DNA of 28,260 nt from a virus. Positions within the stretch are counted from its first letter, which is position 1; each line of letters starts with the position of its first letter. The position numbers and the translations under genes are program-made. The DNA is taken from positions 1 through 28,260 of IMG/VR virus record IMGVR_UViG_3300023180_000304, one strand, 5' to 3'. This document shows, one piece after another, positions 6,501 through 15,200 of this stretch. The notes beneath the pieces were generated by a model that searched no databases, was not told the DNA's origin, and saw only the letters and a program-made list of their open reading frames with translations.

Positions 6501-9500
6501 CGGAACCAACTACGGTTTCACCAACTTGGAATACACCAGTTACACCCTCAACTTCAAGAAGTTTTGGAACAAAATCAACACCACCATTTCCATCAAGGAA
6601 TTGATAATATCTTCCATATGGCTTATTACCAACACTACGGAACTCTACGTTCCTAGATCTCATAAATCTATCTGCAGTGTTAGATACAACTCTAACAAAA
6701 GATACAGATTGTCCCCTTCTACTGGGATTAGGTATTCTAGCTGATACTCCAGGAATCCAGATATTTCTTACCCAGAAGTCAGATTTTGGATTAAGATCAA
6801 CACTTCCATTATAGAGAACAACATTAAATGGATTTACATTTTCTACTTTAGTTGCATGTGGTTGATTTAAATATTCAACTTCGTCATATTTTAACGTTAC
6901 TAAACGACCTGTTTTTTGAACATTAGAATCTAAAAGGTCAAAGTCTACACTTAAATCAAGTTCGGCGTTTGGAACACTTGAATTAGATGCAAGAAGAGCA
7001 TTTAAAGTTATAGCATCTCTAAATGGTCTAAGTTCATTATTTTCTGGCAGCATTACCGATCTTGGATCAATAAAATCACTGTTTCTAAAATTATCCACAA
7101 AGAAACCAGACTTAAATCTAGACAATCCAGTTGCATCTTGAACTTGTAAAGATTGAGTTTCTACTTCAAGAAGATTGAGAGATGTCAATTCCTCTAGTTC
7201 TTCAATTCTATCCTCAAGTTTTCCAATATCACGCATTGTATATCTTCTATTATCTTCCATGGTAATAGAAGCATCATTAATATCATAAAGATATGGTGAT
7301 AAAGAAATAGTGGCAATCAACATTACATCACCAACTTTTTCTGGTGGTTTTGGAGTTCTATCAGGAACTCCTTCAACATAAGCAAAGTTTCCAAGTTTAT
7401 CCAAATAAAGTCTATCTACTCTGGGTGGATAGAAACTATATCCAATTACAGAACTTTCATTTGCTGCAAGAAGAAGTTTTGGTTGATCTGTAAATACTCT
7501 CGATTTAAAATCAAATGGAGAAGCAGTGGCAGAGGATGGATCGTATACAGAAACTCTAGGTCTAAAATCTAAAGTGTCAGATGCTCTTTGCTGTCCTGGT
7601 CCAATAGATGGAATATCTTTAGAAAATCTTGCTGCATCATAACTATCAACAGTGAAAATATCACCTTCATCATTAGATGGTACTGTATAGTTGTCATAAA
7701 CAACGTATAATTTTCTGTTTGGTTCAGAGTACCCATCATTTCTGACTAAACGAGCATAATCGTAATATTGATTTTTTTGACCTTTATCTAGAGTAAATCT
7801 ATTTGTTACATCTGTATACCTTCCAGCAGTAACTGATTGAATTTGTGCAAGAACATTTGATTCTTGGAAGAGAACATTTTCTTGGAAAGAGAATCTGTTT
7901 TCGTTCAGATAAACGAATGTAATTTGATTCGCTGCTTTTGTTACTACTTTAGCAACCGTTCCAGAAGAACTTCCAACAAGATTTTCACCTAAAATTACAC
8001 TGTCATTAATATCTGCATTAGTAAAGAAATTAATAGTGTCAAGTGTTACTGAGTTTTCGTCAATTGCTTGATATACGGCAAAAACATTTGCAACATCTGG
8101 ATAGTTAAGACAAATTTCTTTGTCCTGAACCCTTGTTCCGTAGAAAATACTTTTGGTTAATCCATCATTAATACTACTATTTGCATCGGTTCCAGAATTG
8201 CTATATTTGGACCTAGTTACTTCAAGAGTTCTTACTCTGTTATAAACTTTTTGTTTATTTTGAATGGATGTTTTTCTCACGGTAGCAATCACATTAACAT
8301 TGGACTGACTTGCTCTCAATCCATTGAAAGTGACTACATTGGAAGAAATGGATACTTGATCATCACGAAGTGGTTCAACGTCACCATCACTATAAATGAT
8401 TGAATATCTTTCCTCATCAAAAGATTCAAATAAAATGTCAGTGAGACCAGTAATATCAGCAGCAGAAAGAGTCAAAACACCACTAGAGTTAGTCGTTTTT
8501 CCTGTTGCTTCTACTACTGCTTTGAGATCAGATCCAGTGAAATCTACTGTAGCAATGTTTCCATCATCTAAGGATGCATAAAGGAATCCCCTTTCTTCAT
8601 TTCTAATTGAAGCTCTACCACGTCTAAATTGAACGGTAGTGGTTGAAGATGGTAGTGATCCATCACAAACACCATCAATGCTACTTACGGCAGCCAGAGT
8701 CATTTTAAGACCATCTGCAGTGATAGCACTTACTCTATTAAATGTTGGTACGGACTCCGTATTTTTTTGATATCTAACAATGTCACCAACTTTAAAATTA
8801 GCAAAATTATTACCAGCAGATGTTGTAATTCCAGTTGGATTGATACTAATTGTATCTGCTACACTGAATCCAGAAGGAACAGAAAAATCTAGAGCAGTGT
8901 CTGCTTTAAAATCAGTACTGTATCCAGACACAGCGCTAGTGTCTTGATATACCATTTTAATGTCACCAGCACCAAATTGTTTAACATTGTTAACAGTTCT
9001 TGGTGTTGTTGTAATTCCATTAATAGAAATAGACTCACCTTGAATAAAGGATCCTGCAGTCTGTCTCACATAAACTTGAGATGATCCTGATCCAACAGTT
9101 GTTGCATATCCAGTAGCACCACTACTCAAACCTCTAATAAACGCAGTATCTGGAAGTTCACCTGCACTTAGAGTTTGATTAAATTCCAGTTTTGTATATG
9201 TTTGAATATCATACAGATAACAATCATAAATTGTGGAGTTTGGTTGATCAATATTTACTTGAGATTCTGGTTTTACTGTGTATACTCTTGCCTCACCTAT
9301 TTGAGTCCCTACTGGTCCAGAACCATTATTTTTTCTATTATCATAAAGTTGTATGGCAGATGTAAATTGGGGAATACCACTAACATTATTAAGTTTGAGA
9401 AGGTTTCCCATCTCAAAATCAACAGCAGAAGAGGTTACTGTTTTTGTCTGTCTTGTCTTATTAACATCAAGAATCGTAGTGCCATTTTTATTTACGTCAT

Positions 9501-10590
9501 ATCCTCTAACATAAGCAACACCTGGTCCTACCTTAAGACAAGCAAGGTCATCATTAGGAATTCTTCCTTGAGATGTAGATTGATTGCTAAAATACAATCC
9601 ATCATTACCAAGTCTATCATTTAGAGAATTAAACAATCCAAGTTCAAAGTCTTCTACGGAATAGTCACCAGACTCTTCGTAAGTTCTTTTTGCAAGATAG
9701 TCACGAATAATATTATATTGAGTGCTCTTGATAATTTTTCTAATTATACCAGATTCAACTCTCAGAAGTTCAATAAAGTTGACATCGGTGGTATCAGTGA
9801 TACTCTTTTTACCAAGGATTAATTGAATTTTCAGTCTATCTGCACCAGGTGCAGTGTAATTAGAGAATCCTTTAGCATTATCATAAAGAGTAGCATCATC
9901 TTTTGCCGTAGCAATAGTCTCATTAATAATTAAACCAACTCTATAAGAGGGTTGATTTGTATATTGATCTAAAAGAATTGTTTGCTTATCTACTCTAACA
10001 AATGTTCCTCTAAGGAACATAATACCCTCACCAATGTGGGCAGCAGATCCAATAGAATTGGAATTTTCAGCAATACAAGTAGCAAATGTATTACCAGCTG
10101 GGATAGTTGTATTTCCGTAATCTACTGCCTCTAAAGTTTCTAAATTTTCACCATCAGTAAAAGAGGAACGGGCATTATTAGTGTTACCCGAATCAATATA
10201 CTTTACATATAAGGTGACGTTATTTCTTTCAGAATTACTCTGAGAAAGAACATATTGAATTTGAGCAGAAACACCAGACTCCTGTCCAATAATCCTTTTT
10301 CCTACAAAATTGTTAATATAAACACTAACATCTGTTCCCAAATGAGAAGAATTAATTTCTACCGCATAGAATTGATCATCATATGTTACATTACCAGGAA
10401 TTACGATAGATCCCTCTTTAAAAATATGACTGCCAAAACTTTCCAGTTGATTCTGTAAAATTGACTGGAGAGTTGTTAATTCCCTTGCCTGAATTGGGAA
10501 TCCAGGTTTGAACAGCACACGATAATAATCCTTAAGAGGATCAAAATCGTCATAGTATGGATTGACGTTGAGATTAGTCTGTTGTGGCAT
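3547..10590 (-). CDS. DUF4815 virion structural protein (2347 aa), baseplate/fibre region
   Basis: This product opens with the DUF4815 pattern NVNPYYDDFDPLKDYYRVLF and KPGFPIQARELTTLQSILQN, then GIMFLRGTFVRVDKQTILLD, PSYRVGLIINE, GADRLKIQLILGKKS, LAKRTYEESGDYSVEDFELG and GPGVAYVRGYDV (residues 1 to about 380). A short helical hairpin, YTMRDIGKLEDRIEELEELT, lies near residue 1120. Residues about 1528-1690 hold SFYDPLAQSFLVEKEGAFIT through DMTFKLYRANF, a beta-sandwich-like part seen in large phage tail proteins. A Gly-Ser-Gly-Tyr module is at about 1768-1850. The C-terminal 260 residues end in a domain with a calcium-loop-like DTNGDGLGDE. DUF4815 proteins are virion components of T4-like marine phages. 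From its place after gp8, where T4 has gp9 and gp10, it probably links the wedge to fibres. The exact role is unknown. Confidence 0.85.
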   Translation of the reverse strand: MPQQTNLNVNPYYDDFDPLKDYYRVLFKPGFPIQARELTTLQSILQNQLESFGSHIFKEGSIVIPGNVTYDDQFYAVEINSSHLGTDVSVYINNFVGKRIIGQESGVSAQIQYVLSQSNSERNNVTLYVKYIDSGNTNNARSSFTDGENLETLEAVDYGNTTIPAGNTFATCIAENSNSIGSAAHIGEGIMFLRGTFVRVDKQTILLDQYTNQPSYRVGLIINETIATAKDDATLYDNAKGFSNYTAPGADRLKIQLILGKKSITDTTDVNFIELLRVESGIIRKIIKSTQYNIIRDYLAKRTYEESGDYSVEDFELGLFNSLNDRLGNDGLYFSNQSTSQGRIPNDDLACLKVGPGVAYVRGYDVNKNGTTILDVNKTRQTKTVTSSAVDFEMGNLLKLNNVSGIPQFTSAIQLYDNRKNNGSGPVGTQIGEARVYTVKPESQVNIDQPNSTIYDCYLYDIQTYTKLEFNQTLSAGELPDTAFIRGLSSGATGYATTVGSGSSQVYVRQTAGSFIQGESISINGITTTPRTVNNVKQFGAGDIKMVYQDTSAVSGYSTDFKADTALDFSVPSGFSVADTISINPTGITTSAGNNFANFKVGDIVRYQKNTESVPTFNRVSAITADGLKMTLAAVSSIDGVCDGSLPSSTTTVQFRRGRASIRNEERGFLYASLDDGNIATVDFTGSDLKAVVEATGKTTNSSGVLTLSAADITGLTDILFESFDEERYSIIYSDGDVEPLRDDQVSISSNVVTFNGLRASQSNVNVIATVRKTSIQNKQKVYNRVRTLEVTRSKYSNSGTDANSSINDGLTKSIFYGTRVQDKEICLNYPDVANVFAVYQAIDENSVTLDTINFFTNADINDSVILGENLVGSSSGTVAKVVTKAANQITFVYLNENRFSFQENVLFQESNVLAQIQSVTAGRYTDVTNRFTLDKGQKNQYYDYARLVRNDGYSEPNRKLYVVYDNYTVPSNDEGDIFTVDSYDAARFSKDIPSIGPGQQRASDTLDFRPRVSVYDPSSATASPFDFKSRVFTDQPKLLLAANESSVIGYSFYPPRVDRLYLDKLGNFAYVEGVPDRTPKPPEKVGDVMLIATISLSPYLYDINDASITMEDNRRYTMRDIGKLEDRIEELEELTSLNLLEVETQSLQVQDATGLSRFKSGFFVDNFRNSDFIDPRSVMLPENNELRPFRDAITLNALLASNSSVPNAELDLSVDFDLLDSNVQKTGRLVTLKYDEVEYLNQPHATKVENVNPFNVVLYNGSVDLNPKSDFWVRNIWIPGVSARIPNPSRRGQSVSFVRVVSNTADRFMRSRNVEFRSVGNKPYGRYYQFLDGNGGVDFVPKLLEVEGVTGVFQVGETVVGSVDGVDIIRFRLARPDHKSGAFATPSVSYTINPYDNTTTLPTQYSLASTVLNVDTFALSAQAQGAYYGRVETGCRFRGLNSGAQATLSNLRLIADNGGDLIGSFFLRNPLARPAPTVRITTGTKEYKLTTSATNAEPLPGSKLISSATTNYTANGRVIVRQSVSVSFYDPLAQSFLVEKEGAFITSVDVFFANKDPGNIPCEVQLRTMALGTPTTELVSPYARVLVKPEDITTSPNASVATNIKFPSPIYCEPNREYALVLLADTDQYEVWVAEMGKKTVNSSDLPAATGVVYATQYSMGSLFLSQNGSIWTANQYEDMTFKLYRANFTSNSGTAYFYNPKLDISNSGSRRLGEDPIETYPRRLTVGIETYSNGASGISTLSIGRKVTSATKQYNFGFVDQQGGPVAPGGVGVFTGGSGYGTPSNPVSTFNINSNGSGLTLNVTVGSGISNVTAVSVASSGSGYVKGDTIGLTTADIGGFGDGAVITINSLWGVDTLYLTNVQGEGLVVGAGLSYYDNSGNIKAANVDVTSSNVTTGDENDGSWFFVDHYNHGMYADNNKVTLSKIKPNTPVNVLSANLGVDDEVISLGSTTGLLTFEGIAVGAANTGYLVINDEIIAYDSVGLGTVGVLERGVDNTLTIAHQSGDQALKYELNGVSLRRINKTHDMGSIDRTIDGYYIQIDRSNRDTDDTPNQEPQLSFNTNSLVGGNVVEATQNVQFNYIAPSIELITPGDQTNASASIRTVSGTSINGTEVSFLDQGFEAVGVNTINQLETPRLIASKVNEDARTTDLPRSKSFTMGVQLNTETNYLSPYINLDLANVELYSNRIDNPGLNYVTDGRVNSDDTDPHSAIYISNQVNLQQPATSLRVLLTVNRPAESDFRVLYKLVRADSSEIDQTYELFPGYENLRDTNGDGLGDEVINIAANTGHPDAIVRPSLNTDEYLEYQFTADNLEQFTGYAIKIVSTTTNQSKVPIFRDIRTIALA
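3744..3780 (-). other. Calcium-loop-like DxNGDGxGDE motif in the DUF4815 protein
   Basis: Residues about 2270-2282 read RDTNGDGLGDEVIN. The spacing of Asp, Asn, Asp-Gly and Asp/Glu matches EF-hand-like and thrombospondin type 3 calcium loops (DxNxDGxxDE). It sits in the last 80 residues, in an otherwise beta-rich domain, between YELFPGYENL and NIAANTGHPD. Calcium binding is inferred from the side-chain spacing only. Confidence 0.45.
5040..5285 (-). other. GSGY beta module inside the DUF4815 protein
   Basis: Residues about 1768-1850 read VGVFTGGSGYGTPSNPVSTF, then a Thr/Val-rich strand pair, then AVSVASSGSGYVKGDTIGLT and FGDGAVITINSLWG. The two Gly-Ser-Gly-Tyr turns separated by about 45 residues are the same arrangement as in gp8 and in the giant protein. 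Confidence 0.6.
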
Positions 10591-10594
10591 TTTA

Positions 10595-12178
10595 TTAGAA
10601 CTCTAATACGATTTTAACGTCTTCCTTCTGTCGTTCATTCCTGGTAACAGAGGGTCTATTGTCAAGGTAGATGATCTCTCCCTTTCTTTTATTTATTTCT
10701 GGATTTGCAAGACCATCTGTAAACTGAACACCAAGATTAACAACTCTACCATTATTAAGTGTTGTAGTAATACCACTAAAGTTTTGATCTACGTTAACAC
10801 TGAATGATCCACCAGTTTTAGTAATTGCATTTGAACTGGATGTAAAGTTAATAATCGGTGCCCTGGATCTTACATTTGTTGCATCAGTTTCATCCCCAGT
10901 AGCTTCTTTATAGTAGAGACTTCTGTCTTGATAATATTTAATAACCTTAGTTTCTGTGTCGTAAGAAGCAACAATACCCCTAGCTGTAGATCCAACACCT
11001 ACAGTTTGCTGAATCGTGTCTCCAACAACCAAATCCTGTGCAGCACTTTGGGTTTCATATTTAATTGAATATAGTGCTGAGAACTGGTTATCGGTAAAGA
11101 TACTATCAGACCCTAAAAGGGTTGGATTCTTAACAATTCCAACCTGTGCAAAAACTGTATCATCAGCAAAATCATAAGAAGAATTATCAAATCTTGCATA
11201 CATCAGAACTTTATCTGCACCAAGTTCTTTGTAAACATCAAAACCATGACCTTTAGATGGTGGAATAATTGGTGTTAACTTAGCAAAAGCAGAAGTTGCA
11301 GTTTGAACACCCGTGTTTTCACTGGAGAGATCAACACGTCCAAAGGAATATCCAGATCCACCCGAAGTTACTTGTGTTTCAATAATTTGACCAAGAGAGT
11401 TTGTTGTTACCCTGACTTTTCCACCTTGACCATCACCAAGAATTGGGAACTCTTTAGCAGTAAACTGAGGATATCCCAAACCTGGTTCATCAATAGCAAC
11501 GACTTTAATTTGGTTACTATTCACTTCAGAATTGGCATTATCTCTAACAGCCTGAATACCAGTATTGGTTGTAGTTGACCAATCATTTGGTACAGTAATA
11601 TATTCCGTAGAGTCAAACTTGACAATATCACTTGGGCTAATAGTATACATGTATTTCCACAAGTAACCATCACCACTAGTTCCTGCTCTACTTGGTTCAA
11701 CATCAGTAAATGTTGGTTCGTCAAGAGAAGCAGATGGTGTTGTTGAAATTCCAGTAGCTGTTCCGTTATCCAAACAAATATAGACACGGAAATCACTATT
11801 TACAACATAATAATTAGCATCATAAAGTCTATTGGAATTAGTTACCTGAGCTTGATAAGTTGCACTATAATCATGCCTATAATAATCATATGTTGATCCC
11901 TGAACCCAGTTTACTTTTCTAATCAATCTTCTTGTGTTAGAAGAGTTGACACGTTTACCAAAAAGCATCGTGTCATAAACATGATTAGAATAGTTGAAAT
12001 TATCAACAGGAAAAGGTGTTCCACCAGTATCATTCCAAGTGGAGGTTCTACCATATCCAGATCCAGTAGGATTGGATAAACTCATAAAAGCATAATAAGA
12101 ATTTGCTGTATTTGCGACAGATGCCACAAAATTCTCAGCATTCAAAATCCTAAATTGATCTGTAATAATAGCAGACAT
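10595..12178 (-). CDS. 8: Baseplate wedge subunit gp8
   Basis: The 527-residue product has the recognisable pattern of T4 gp8 (334 residues), a dimeric wedge protein bound to gp7/gp10 and gp6. Visible elements are NSYYAFMSLSNPTG near residue 26; then TPFPVDNFNYSNHVYDTMLF and GKRVNSSNTRRLIRKVNWVQ (residues about 54-93); YDYYRHDYSAT; YYVVNSDFRVYICLDNG; and GDGYLWKYMYTIS near residue 170. The extra length relative to T4 lies in the middle, which holds two Gly-x-Gly-Tyr units (DEPGLGYPQFTAKEF, TSGGSGYSFGRVDL; residues about 224-283), and in the C-terminal part. It is probably transcribed from its own late promoter just upstream. Its TAA lies four bases before the DUF4815 start. Confidence 0.93.
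   Translation of the reverse strand: MSAIITDQFRILNAENFVASVANTANSYYAFMSLSNPTGSGYGRTSTWNDTGGTPFPVDNFNYSNHVYDTMLFGKRVNSSNTRRLIRKVNWVQGSTYDYYRHDYSATYQAQVTNSNRLYDANYYVVNSDFRVYICLDNGTATGISTTPSASLDEPTFTDVEPSRAGTSGDGYLWKYMYTISPSDIVKFDSTEYITVPNDWSTTTNTGIQAVRDNANSEVNSNQIKVVAIDEPGLGYPQFTAKEFPILGDGQGGKVRVTTNSLGQIIETQVTSGGSGYSFGRVDLSSENTGVQTATSAFAKLTPIIPPSKGHGFDVYKELGADKVLMYARFDNSSYDFADDTVFAQVGIVKNPTLLGSDSIFTDNQFSALYSIKYETQSAAQDLVVGDTIQQTVGVGSTARGIVASYDTETKVIKYYQDRSLYYKEATGDETDATNVRSRAPIINFTSSSNAITKTGGSFSVNVDQNFSGITTTLNNGRVVNLGVQFTDGLANPEINKRKGEIIYLDNRPSVTRNERQKEDVKIVLEF
10690..10697 (-). promoter_or_regulatory. Possible internal late promoter (AATAAATA) inside gp8
   Basis: The coding strand reads AATAAATA within the Asn-Lys-Arg-Lys codons near the gp8 C-terminus, about 100 bases before the DUF4815 gene. 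It keeps the ATAAATA core but has A in place of T at the first position. It could add transcription of the very long downstream gene, but it lies in an A-rich coding stretch and may be chance. Confidence 0.2.
11330..11505 (-). other. GxGY beta module inserted in gp8
   Basis: Residues about 224-283 of gp8 read VVAIDEPGLGYPQFTAKEF, then DGQGGKVRVTTNSLGQIIET, then QVTSGGSGYSFGRVDL. The same order (Gly-x-Gly-Tyr, a Gly-Thr-Gly-Ala-like strand pair, then a second Gly-Ser-Gly-Tyr) occurs several times in the giant protein and once in the DUF4815 protein. It probably explains part of the extra length of this gp8 over the T4 protein. Confidence 0.6.
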
Positions 12179-12200
12179 TATTAGCCTTTTGTTTTTCCTG

Positions 12201-12208
12201 TATTTATA
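12201..12208 (-). promoter_or_regulatory. T4-type late promoter (TATAAATA) for gp8
   Basis: The plus strand tatttata is TATAAATA on the coding strand, an exact match to the T4 late octamer. It sits in the 39-base gap after the giant gene's TAA, with its downstream edge about 22 bases before the gp8 start. The leader, downstream of a start about ten bases on, would be very short and includes AAAGG as a weak ribosome site. This gap is the longest in the window and the only one with a complete consensus octamer outside any gene. Confidence 0.8.
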
Positions 12209-12217
12209 AGGTGATTT

Positions 12218-15200
12218 TTACTGTTTACTCAGAGCACCAGTATTTCTAAGACCACCGTTCCTTCTTTGGAAAGTTGGATATGTAGTCATACCAACTTCAA
12301 AGGAATTTCCATCTACGGAGACAGAAATAGGATTATCATTCCTAGTAACACTGGAAATTCTTCCCCAAGAAATTCTACCTGCTGGTTCAAGATAAGAACC
12401 TGTGGTAGCAATTCCAACAAAATTAGTGTCTGGATCAACCTGACATGTAAGAATACCAACTGTTCCAGAGAACTGAGTGTAATATGCTTCATAAATGTTA
12501 TCTAACTTATCAGTAGAAACTCCGATAACATTAGTTGTACCAATTCCGACTGAAGTTGCTGATCCAACAAGTGTTGTGAGACCAGTTCCGACACCAGTAT
12601 CAAATACTAGAACACGATATCCTTGTACTAATTCTTGCCTTTCTACCAAAGTAGGAACATCTTGAAGGTCAAGTTGGAAAGTTATTCCTAAACCTTCTGG
12701 GGGAATACTGAAGTGATACTGAGATCCAATTCCAGATGTATTAAGGACATACGCACGTTCACCATTTTCTTTGATTGTCAAAGAAACTGTTGCTCCAGCA
12801 CCAACACTTAAAGTAGATGTTGCTGCTACAGAAACTGTTGTTACATCAAAACCAGTGGATAATGTATATTCAATAAATTTCTCCGTATCAGCACCAAGAA
12901 CAACCATTTGTGTTCCATCGGTACTCATAGCAAAATCTGTTGGAGCAGCATCATCAGCACTCAACGATCCAGAACTAGATGCATAAGAAGCACTTGTAAT
13001 ATCAAAAGCACTGGACAATGTGTAACTGTAAAGTGCTGAATCCACTGGAGAAATTGTAATAACCTTAGTGCCAGTGTCTACAATTTCCAATCCTCTGTGA
13101 GTTAAGGTTTGGTTAGCAATAGTTGTTTGAGTGGATATACCTGCTGCTGTATCACTTGTCAAATCCCAAGCAACAGAAAGATCAAATTGATTTAACTGAG
13201 TAACAAATGGTGCTTGAGCACCACGACCAAGAGTGTACAGTTTGGTTCCATCATCACGAATAAAGATGTCATAAATGTCTTGAACTTGTGTACTAATTCC
13301 AAGTTGATTGCTAGCATTGATGGTTGCAGTATCAATTTCATAAGGAGTGGAAAGATCCCACTCAGTAATAGTCAGAGTGTTCTGATCAGCAACATATAAC
13401 TTGGTTCCATCTGGTCTCAAGAAAATTGCCTGAAGATCATTCTTAGAACCGTCTACAAGATTTTGACCTTTTCTGTAAATTGCCTTAGTTACATCAAATG
13501 GATAGAATTCCTCCAATCTTGCAAAAGAAGTTGTGATTCCAGTGATAACACCAGTGTACCCTTGAACATTAGTATCAATAATTCCAGTAATAAGTTCGGT
13601 TGGAATTGTGGTTGTAGAACCGATTCCAGCAGTAGAGAATCCAGACATAATGAGTCCTCCAAAATTACTGTCTGGATCACCAGTTGGATCAACACCCAAG
13701 AAGAGAGAAACATCTTCAACAAAAATTTCAGTGTCTGATGTTGTAATATCTTTGAGAACTTTTGCAGTTGGATAAATTTGTGCCTCAATAGAATCTCTTG
13801 CTTTAGAAATTATCTCACCACCAAGAACTCTATCAACTTTTTGCTTAGTCCAAGCAATTGGTTTTGGTTCCGTAGTGCTGACACCATCTCCTCTATAAAG
13901 AGATGTTTCAATTTCACTGGACGATTTAATTCCAACAATAATACGATCACTTTCTTGAGAAAGATTGTCAAATGTTAAAGTTGCTTCATTTTTTTCAATG
14001 AATGGAGTTCTTCTTAAACGAATATCATCACCAGTTTTGATAGTCTCCGTAATATCGTTTAAGAAACTATCAACCCCACCAGTTCCTCTGTAGAAGAAAA
14101 TGACAATATTGTCTTCTGGTGCAGGTGGTTCGGCAAATGTTATAGAAGTTCCACCATAAAACTCATATGCATCACCTGGTTCTTGAAGAATTCCATTGAT
14201 AAAAACAATTAAAAGATACTCAAGTTCAATAGAAGCAGAATCAGCATCATTTTTATCGGTTTCAAAACTAACCAATTGGTCATTATATGCTAATGGGAAT
14301 CTAGTTCTAGTTCCATCTTGGAAAGGTTTGATGCTATCAATGTAATCCATTTCACCAAACTGCCATGCTGAGAATTCATCCTCAAATGTATCATCAATTG
14401 TTATTCTGAATTCATTAAAATCGTCACCAGCAACTGGGTCCGTTGTCATACCAACAACTCTAACAACATCACCTCTTCTAAATGCATATCCAACTTTTGT
14501 GATATCAAACTGCTGAACTTCAAATAAAGTTGCACCAACACCAGTTTGTACAACACCACCAGTACCAGAGGTATAAGTGTATGTTCCTGCTGTATTAGCA
14601 GCACCAATATTGATAGTGAAGTTATTAGCATCAATATATTGAAGAACTGTATAATCATATCCAATTTCTGTGGATGGGAAAATTGTGCCACCAGATCCAA
14701 CAGGGGCATTTGGAGAGAACTGAAGATTTTTCAGTTGAACAACATCACCAGTTGTAAATCCATGCCCAACAGCACTAACTGTAGACAACCCAGTAGTATC
14801 ATCATAAGTAAAATCTACAATTGGATTTGAATTAAAGAATGTGTTGATCCCTAAAACACCAACAGTAATTGACATTCCAATACCAGTTACTGTTGTAGTA
14901 CCAGTAGCAAGTCTAGAAACACCCTCAATAACAAGATTGTCATAACGAGGTTCTTCAATATTAATTGTTGGATTTGTATATCCACTACCAGCATTGGTAA
15001 TAGTAAAGGCTAACGTTCCACCAGCACCAACAGTTGCTGTAATTTCGGCAACAGTACCTGTATGACCAGATTCAGTAACGGCAATTCCAGGAGCCGTGAT
15101 TGTAGAATATCCACTACCAAAACTTGCGGTAGTCCATTTGGCAAATGTTCCACCACTATTGTATGTGTGAGCAAATGTTACAACACCAACTTGAGTTTCA

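Noticed and set aside
12179-12217. Terminator after the giant gene
   Set aside because: The 39-base gap has no convincing inverted repeat followed by a T run on the coding strand; it is explained by the late promoter and gp8 leader.
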